From Bartonella grahamii ATCC 700132 (GTDB lineage: Bacteria > Pseudomonadota > Alphaproteobacteria > Rhizobiales > Rhizobiaceae), in the NCBI RefSeq assembly GCF_000518085.1, contig NZ_JACX01000004.1, positions 62,001 through 126,000 of the forward strand: 64,000 nt of DNA, given 5' to 3'. This document shows, one piece after another, positions 59,432 through 64,000 of the stretch. The number at the start of each line of letters is the position of its first letter. Within the stretch, counting starts at the first letter, position 1. The position numbers and the translations under genes were made by a program. Under the pieces are notes generated by a model. The model was not told the DNA's origin, did not search any database, and saw only the letters and a program-made list of their open reading frames with translations.

Positions 59432-60322
59432 ATGAATACAAAATATTTAATAGCAACGTCTGTTGCCACTTTAATTTCAGCTTCTGCAGCACAAGCTGCT
59501 GATGTGATGATCCCTCATGAAGTCGCACCAGCAGTTATCGCAGCAGCCCCTTCGTTTTCTTGGACGGGTTTTTATCTTGGTGGTCAAGTTGGCAACTTTT
59601 CGAGTAAAACTAAAGTAACTATTCCAGGAGAAGAGAGAGAACTTTTCAAAAAAGATAACATACCTAGTCCTTCTGGTTTCATGGGTGGCATTTATGCAGG
59701 GTCTAACGTAGACCTCGGAAATGGTCTCATTCTCGGTGTTGAAACCGATGCAGTTTGGGCAGATCGTGAAGAATCAAAAAAAGCCCGTGAATTGACGCTT
59801 ACTGAAAAAAATGCAGCAGATTTTAATGCTGCCCTTGAAAAAGCTAAGGTTGAATTAAAAGATCAGCAACAGTTTCAAAAAGATGACAAGGTAACAGAAA
59901 CGCACAGTTACAAAGAAAAATGGTCTGGTGCGACACGTGTCCGTATCGGTTTTGCTGCTGTTGACCGTATTATGCCTTATGTTGCTGGTGGTATTGCCTA
60001 TGCGCAGGTACAGGGCATTCAATCCGTTGCAGGAAAAGGAGAGAGAGCTAAAGTTGAGCAGAAAGCTGGCGGGGATGAAATTGTGCCAGAAGCAGGAGCT
60101 AAGCAAAGCATAGATTTGACTGGTGGTACTTGGGCTGATGACACGAAGACAATGCTTGGTTTCACTATTGGTGGTGGAGTTGACTTTGCAATGACAGACA
60201 ACGTTCTTTTACGTGCAGAATACCGTTACTCCGATTTTGGTAAAAAGAAATTCGCAAACGACACACGTGAATTCAATTACAAAACCAATGACTTCCGTGT
60301 AGGTGTCGCTTACAAATTCTGA
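59432..60322 (+). CDS. Hbp/Pap31 family haem-binding outer-membrane protein
   Basis: The 296-residue protein has a signal peptide (MNTKYLIATSVATLISASAA, cut at AQA|AD), then VMIPHEVAPAV and SWTGFYLGGQVGNFSSK. Barrel blocks include NVDLGNGLILGVETDAVWAD, KWSGATRVRIGFAAVDRIMP and RAEYRYSDFGKKKF, ending in DFRVGVAYKF. Two charged loops, at about residues 120-150 and 205-235 (GKGERAKVEQKAGGDEIVPE), are longer than in the other copies and are the likely extracellular variable regions. An AGGAGC site precedes the ATG and a terminator hairpin follows. Confidence 0.93.
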   Translation: MNTKYLIATSVATLISASAAQAADVMIPHEVAPAVIAAAPSFSWTGFYLGGQVGNFSSKTKVTIPGEERELFKKDNIPSPSGFMGGIYAGSNVDLGNGLILGVETDAVWADREESKKARELTLTEKNAADFNAALEKAKVELKDQQQFQKDDKVTETHSYKEKWSGATRVRIGFAAVDRIMPYVAGGIAYAQVQGIQSVAGKGERAKVEQKAGGDEIVPEAGAKQSIDLTGGTWADDTKTMLGFTIGGGVDFAMTDNVLLRAEYRYSDFGKKKFANDTREFNYKTNDFRVGVAYKF

Positions 60323-60358
60323 TTTCGTAAAAATGAAATTAGAAGCATAAAAAATACT

Positions 60359-60381
60359 AAGGCCTCGTTTAACGGGGCCTT
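60359..60381 (+). terminator. Terminator after the hbp gene at 59432
   Basis: AAGGCCTCG and CGGGGCCTT pair with one mismatch around TTTAA, followed by TATTTTATT. Confidence 0.7.
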
Positions 60382-60606
60382 TATTTTATTAGCTCTCTAT
60401 TCTATATCTCTTAATCCCTTCTATTTTTACTTGTATCATTTTGTGCTATAAGACTTTAAAGAAAAAAGTTTTATATTATAGAGGGCTAATTGGTGGTATA
60501 TATGGATTTTATAGCTACTGATTACATAAAATCTTATATCACGGCTATCATTTTACGCATAAGGAAAAGTATTCAATTAATCTCAGAAATAGGAAAAGAT
60601 CATAAC

Positions 60607-61260
60607 CAGTGACTAACTTTATTCTGCATATGCCAGATTAGAGCGAGCGTATTGTGTATATCTGTTGGAGTAAGCTTTGGGAAATACAGTTTCATTGGGG
60701 AAGAATATGAAGATGTAAAGATAGAAACCAGTTTCCAACTTTACCATTTTCTTTTAATTTAGCTTTACGATTTTCAAAAGTATTTAGAGCAATGTCTTCT
60801 AAATAATGAAAATGAAGATGACGCATTGTCTTAACAGAACGCCCCAAACGGAATACACTTGTTGTTGTGTATTCACACATTTGTTTTAAAGAAATATTTT
60901 TCCAAGTACATCAAGCCCACTTCATGTCAGTATCCGTGAGTGATATAAGACGGTAAAACCTCCCAATGAAATAATATAAAGTCTATAGAGCACCACTATC
61001 TTTACACTCTTAATCAAAAGAGCCAGCTAGCATCATCATACAACTTTGCCAGCCACCAATGTTGTGGACAGACCTTGGCTGTTAAAAGCGTTCATAAGAG
61101 GCATTTAAAATTCTTTTAATGTTTTTATCCGCAGACTGTTTCCGCTATCGAGAGATATGGTTTTGATTAATAAAACATGGAACAGGTTTTAAATGATAGA
61201 ATCCTAAAGTATTAGTTTTTTTATTCAACATGAAAACAATAAATTATTCTTATAAATCAA
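60607..61260 (-). pseudogene. Decayed P4-type tyrosine integrase, longest copy
   Basis: On the minus strand the integrase reading can be followed in pieces: near 60770-60720 DIALNTFENRKAKLKENGKV, then GNWFLSLHLHILP, then TPTDIHNTLALIWHMQNK near 60660-60610. These correspond to the core-binding domain that follows the arm domain in P4-type integrases. The arm domain (60900-61110) is badly mutated. Upstream (61110-61260) lies the conserved non-coding part. The catalytic domain is missing. It lies between two hbp units and is followed by an hbp 3' fragment. Confidence 0.72.
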
Positions 61261-61418
61261 ACTAATGTGTCAGGATGAAGATGTTTATGCAAAGAATCTA
61301 AAAGTTTTTTTTGTGAGTGTTTGAATAAGTCCTTTGTTTTTCTTAATTTTAGATACAAAATACTATCGCTAAAGCACCAAAAGTAGATCATGCTGATAAA
61401 TAGATGAAACTTTGATGG

Positions 61419-61579
61419 CGCTTGGTTTAAAAAAGGCAACATTTGATTTCACTGTTTGCACAGGCATTGATTTTGCAATAACAGATGATAGTTTATTACA
61501 TGCAGAATACGGTTATTCAGATTTCGGTAAAAAGAAATTTATAAAGAATATTATCATTAACAGTTATGCAAAAATTTAA
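61419..61579 (+). pseudogene. 3' fragment of an hbp/pap31 gene
   Basis: The stretch reads LGLKKATFDFTVCTGIDFAI, then TDDSLLHAEYGYSDFGKKKF, matching the last barrel strands of the intact Hbp proteins (VGFTVGGGVDFAMTDNVLLR, AEYRYSDFGKKKF). About 160 bases remain. The 5' part is gone and integrase-repeat sequence lies just upstream. Confidence 0.8.
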
Positions 61580-61680
61580 TGAAAATGAATCCAACTTTAA
61601 GACACATAATTCTAGTGTGATTTAGTTTACAAATTTTCATTGAATGCAAAATTAAAAGTTTAAGAAGCTTTATTTTTTTG

Positions 61681-61703
61681 TGAGTGTGTTATTTTTGCTA
61701 CAG
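61681..61703 (+). promoter_or_regulatory. H-box-like motif upstream of the last hbp gene
   Basis: TGAGTGTGTTATTTTTGCTACAG is closest to the copy of the first hbp gene and ends 56 bases before the start codon at 61760. Confidence 0.6.
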
Positions 61704-61759
61704 ACCTTTCAAAAAAGATGCTCTATATACATTTCATTTTGGATATTTGGAGAGATTTT

Positions 61760-63508
61760 ATGAATACAAAACGTTTAATAACAGCATCTATTTTTTCTTT
61801 AATTTCAACGTCTACAGCGCTAGCTGCTGATGTTATGATTCCTCATCAACCAGCACCATCGACATCTTCTGCCATTGTTGCGCCTACTTTTTCATGGACA
61901 GGTCTTTATTTAGGTGTCCAAGCTGGTGGTTTTTCGAGCAAATCTGATATGGCTCTTGTTGATCAAGAAAAGAATTTGCCACTAGATAAAGAGTTCTCTC
62001 CTAAACTTTCAGGTTTTGTAGGTGGTTTTTATGCAGGTTCTAATATTGATCTCGGTGATAACTTTATTTTTGGTGTCGATACGGATTTAATGATATCTGG
62101 TAAAAAACACACAAAGACAATTACCATAGGTGCAGCTGATAACACTACAGTAGAAAATGCAGTCGTAAGATCCCGCAGATCCACAAAACCACAAACGTCT
62201 CCAACCCCTCCAGCCCCACAAGTAGCAACAGGAACACCGGCACCAGCACCAAAAGCCGCTTCAGGAGGATCTGCAGGTGCAGGAACACCTGCAGCAAGCC
62301 CTGCGTCAGGAACAGAATCCTCCAAACAAGTGACAAAATCATCAGAAGTAAGAGGAACGCCAACGTCAGCAGAGGGCAAAACACAAGCTGTTACATCTAA
62401 ACAAACCTCCTCACAGACAGAGGGAAGATCAGTGCAAGAATCGTCGGGATCATTGGCAAGATCAGATACAAGACAGCCATTGGTAGTAGTAGGGGGAAAT
62501 GGATCAAATCCAGTTACACCTAAACCAACAGCTATTGGCGCAGGGGCAGGAGCAGCAGGGCAGCCATCATCGTCCTCATTGGGAAGATCAGATACAGGAG
62601 GGGCATCGTTAGGTGGGGTAGGTAGATCACAACCATCTGTGCAGTCAGCATCGCGATCAGCTACTGTATCAGTAGAGTCCGCACAAGTACAACCTACACT
62701 GGTAAAATCTAGCGTAACCGCACCAGCAGTACAGCCAGCAGCAAAAGCGCCTACATCGGTACAATCAGCATCACAACCATCAACAGCAGAAAAAACAGTA
62801 CCGAGCGCACCACTTGTACTCGCGAGATCAGGATCATCCTCTGAACCAGCAAAAGCTTCCAATGGAACAAGCGGAGCCCAAAACGGAGCTCATCATGGTG
62901 CCCATGGTAGCGGAAGTGATGCTAATCCGCATGGTGCATCTCATGGAGGTGGGCATGGCTCTGGCGCTCATGCGCATGGTGCTAATCCACATGCTTCTCG
63001 TTCTCATGGTGGACAGAATATGGCTGGACACGGTGCACAAAGTACACAAGCGGTGGATAAGAACAATTCCAGTGTATATGGTATAGAACAAATGAAAAGG
63101 GTGGCTTCTGAACTTGGTCTTGATCAAGAGGATGAAGTTGAAACTTTAAATCATACTTTCAAACAAAATTGGGGTGGTGCTACACGGGTACGTATTGGTT
63201 TTGCTGCTGATCGTTTTATGCCTTATCTTGCTGGTGGTATTGCTTATGGGCAGTTCCAAGACACTATATCAATATCCGTTAAGGATGAGGATGGAAGAGT
63301 CGTTTCTTCTAAGAACTTAGCTGATGAAACAAAAACCATGATTGGTTACACACTTGGTGGTGGCGTTGATTTCTCGGTGCTGGATAATGTGATTGTACGT
63401 GCAGAATACCGTTACTCTGATTTTGGCAAAAAGAAATTTGCAAAGGAAAAATTTGAAGTTAACTACAAAACCAATGATTTCCGTGTTGGTGTAGCTTATA
63501 AATTCTAA
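61760..63508 (+). CDS. Hbp/Pap31 family protein with a large Ala/Ser/Pro/Gly- and His-rich insertion
   Basis: The start chosen is the ATG at 61760 (MNTKRLITASIFSLISTSTA) with GGAGAG upstream, giving 582 residues, about twice the usual family length. Residues 1-133 match other Hbps: signal peptide, SWTGLYLGVQAGGFSSK, IDLGDNFIFGVDTD. Residues about 134-434 are an insertion rich in Ala, Ser, Thr, Pro and Gly, ending in a stretch (378-424) with 11 His among Gly, Ala, Ser and Asn. Residues 435-582 resume the barrel: NWGGATRVRIGFAAD, RAEYRYSDFGKKKF, GVAYKF. The insert replaces the charged loop that varies among paralogues, so it is probably extracellular. Its base composition is richer in G and C than its surroundings. 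Confidence 0.92.
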   Translation: MNTKRLITASIFSLISTSTALAADVMIPHQPAPSTSSAIVAPTFSWTGLYLGVQAGGFSSKSDMALVDQEKNLPLDKEFSPKLSGFVGGFYAGSNIDLGDNFIFGVDTDLMISGKKHTKTITIGAADNTTVENAVVRSRRSTKPQTSPTPPAPQVATGTPAPAPKAASGGSAGAGTPAASPASGTESSKQVTKSSEVRGTPTSAEGKTQAVTSKQTSSQTEGRSVQESSGSLARSDTRQPLVVVGGNGSNPVTPKPTAIGAGAGAAGQPSSSSLGRSDTGGASLGGVGRSQPSVQSASRSATVSVESAQVQPTLVKSSVTAPAVQPAAKAPTSVQSASQPSTAEKTVPSAPLVLARSGSSSEPAKASNGTSGAQNGAHHGAHGSGSDANPHGASHGGGHGSGAHAHGANPHASRSHGGQNMAGHGAQSTQAVDKNNSSVYGIEQMKRVASELGLDQEDEVETLNHTFKQNWGGATRVRIGFAADRFMPYLAGGIAYGQFQDTISISVKDEDGRVVSSKNLADETKTMIGYTLGGGVDFSVLDNVIVRAEYRYSDFGKKKFAKEKFEVNYKTNDFRVGVAYKF

Positions 63509-63530
63509 TTTTTTAAAGAGTAAATTTCTA

Positions 63531-63557
63531 AAAGGCTCCACTGTCAGTGGAGCCTTT
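63531..63557 (+). terminator. Terminator after the last hbp gene
   Basis: AAAGGCTCCACT and AGTGGAGCCTTT form a perfect 12-base stem with a GTC loop, followed by ATTTTTT. It separates hbp from ileS. Confidence 0.85.
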
Positions 63558-63756
63558 ATTTTTTAAAAGATCACTTTTTGGTTTCTTTTCTTGTGAATTT
63601 CATGATAAAGCCCATAGAGTGTGATGATATATTTTCCTGATCGCTGCTTAATACGAATGATAAGCTCGGCTTTCCCTATAGATAAAAACCAGAGTTGCAG
63701 GGTTCAGGGAAGTTATGCAAAAATGAAACCGTAAAAGTGGACAGGGATATTTCACA

Positions 63757-64000
63757 ATGACTGTGAAAAATGAAACAATAGATTATTCAAAAACTCTTTA
63801 TCTCCCACAGACAAATTTTCCTATGCGTGCAGGGCTTCCGCAAAAAGAGCTTGAATTGATGGCGCGTTGGGAAAATATGGGGCTTTATGCGCAATTGCGC
63901 CAACAAGCAAAAGATCGTCCATTTTATATTCTTCATGATGGTCCACCTTATGCAAATGGTCATATTCATATTGGGCATGCTTTAAACAAAGTTCTAAAGG
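63757..64000 (+). CDS. ileS: Isoleucyl-tRNA synthetase (N-terminal part, runs off the window)
   Basis: About 81 codons of a class I aminoacyl-tRNA synthetase are present. The N-terminus [20 protein letters not shown], then [11 protein letters not shown] and the segment [20 protein letters not shown] with the HIGH nucleotide-binding motif are characteristic of bacterial IleRS. The start is the ATG at 63757 with AGGGATATTTCACA before it, a weak ribosome-binding site. The KMSKS part lies outside the window. It charges tRNA-Ile in the cytosol. Confidence 0.95.
   Translation, partial: MTVKNETIDYSKTLYLPQTNFPMRAGLPQKELELMARWENMGLYAQLRQQAKDRPFYILHDGPPYANGHIHIGHALNKVLK

Noticed and set aside
52660-61260. 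An intact prophage or genomic island next to the hbp array
   Set aside because: Only decayed integrase pieces are present. There are no structural phage genes, no conjugation genes, no tRNA and no recognisable att repeats.
62029-62862. A 277-codon open frame on the minus strand inside the hbp insertion
   Set aside because: It is the antisense shadow of a low-complexity coding insert with strongly biased codons. The product is Asp/Cys-rich low-complexity sequence with no family features, and the plus-strand gene is certain.
1-64000. CRISPR arrays and tRNA genes
   Set aside because: No regularly spaced direct repeats were found, and no stretch with tRNA-like T-loop and acceptor pairing was seen in the intergenic regions read by eye.

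Overview
The window is chromosomal DNA from an alphaproteobacterium of the order Hyphomicrobiales, almost certainly a Bartonella. Three things point there: the AT-rich sequence with long decaying intergenic stretches, alphaproteobacterial gene orders (SRP RNA-dnaX-ybaB-recR, rimP-nusA-ylxR-infB-rbfA-truB, phoH-ybeY-corC-lnt), and above all a tandem array of genes for Hbp/Pap31-type haem-binding outer-membrane barrel proteins, a family characteristic of Bartonella. I do not assign a species. I found no CRISPR array, no tRNA gene and no intact mobile element.

Layout. 1-8.6 kb: partial M17 aminopeptidase, pantothenate kinase, asparaginase, hslVU, an rsmC-like methyltransferase and pnp. 8.9-18.6 kb: the translation/transcription cluster rpsO, truB, rbfA, infB, ylxR, nusA, rimP on the minus strand, broken between truB and rpsO by an MFS exporter and a decayed repeat. 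18.7-28.4 kb: a minus-strand housekeeping block (trmB, metK, an HTH regulator, lnt, corC-like gene, ybeY, phoH, miaB, rimI, tsaB). 29.1-33.5 kb: a YeiH-type transporter, recR, ybaB, dnaX and the SRP RNA. 33.5-40.7 kb: gene-poor DNA with a small secreted protein, then pheA-kdsB, a membrane cytochrome c, a moeB/thiF gene with a decayed copy of its own 3' end beside it, and gshB. 40.9-46.3 kb: the complete phosphate operon pstSCAB-phoU. 46.9-52.4 kb: a SleB-like lipoprotein, M29 peptidase, mutM, M20 peptidase and a ribonuclease D-like exonuclease. 52.4-63.7 kb: the accessory region, with integrase-derived decayed repeats, a signal-peptide protein with a possible frameshift, and the hbp array (four intact genes, one pseudogene, one 3' fragment). 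The window ends inside ileS.

The most distinctive content is the hbp array. The four intact genes and the pseudogene each have the same short motif about 55-80 bases before the start codon, matching the position of the 'H-box' described for Bartonella hbp genes and bound by the iron/haem regulator Irr. The intact genes are followed by strong hairpins. The last gene carries a 300-residue Ala/Ser/Pro/Gly-rich insertion ending in a stretch with 11 histidines in 47 residues, placed where an extracellular loop should be. Around the array and elsewhere, at least eight decayed copies of one repeat occur. The longest copies still read as pieces of a P4-type tyrosine integrase and its upstream region.
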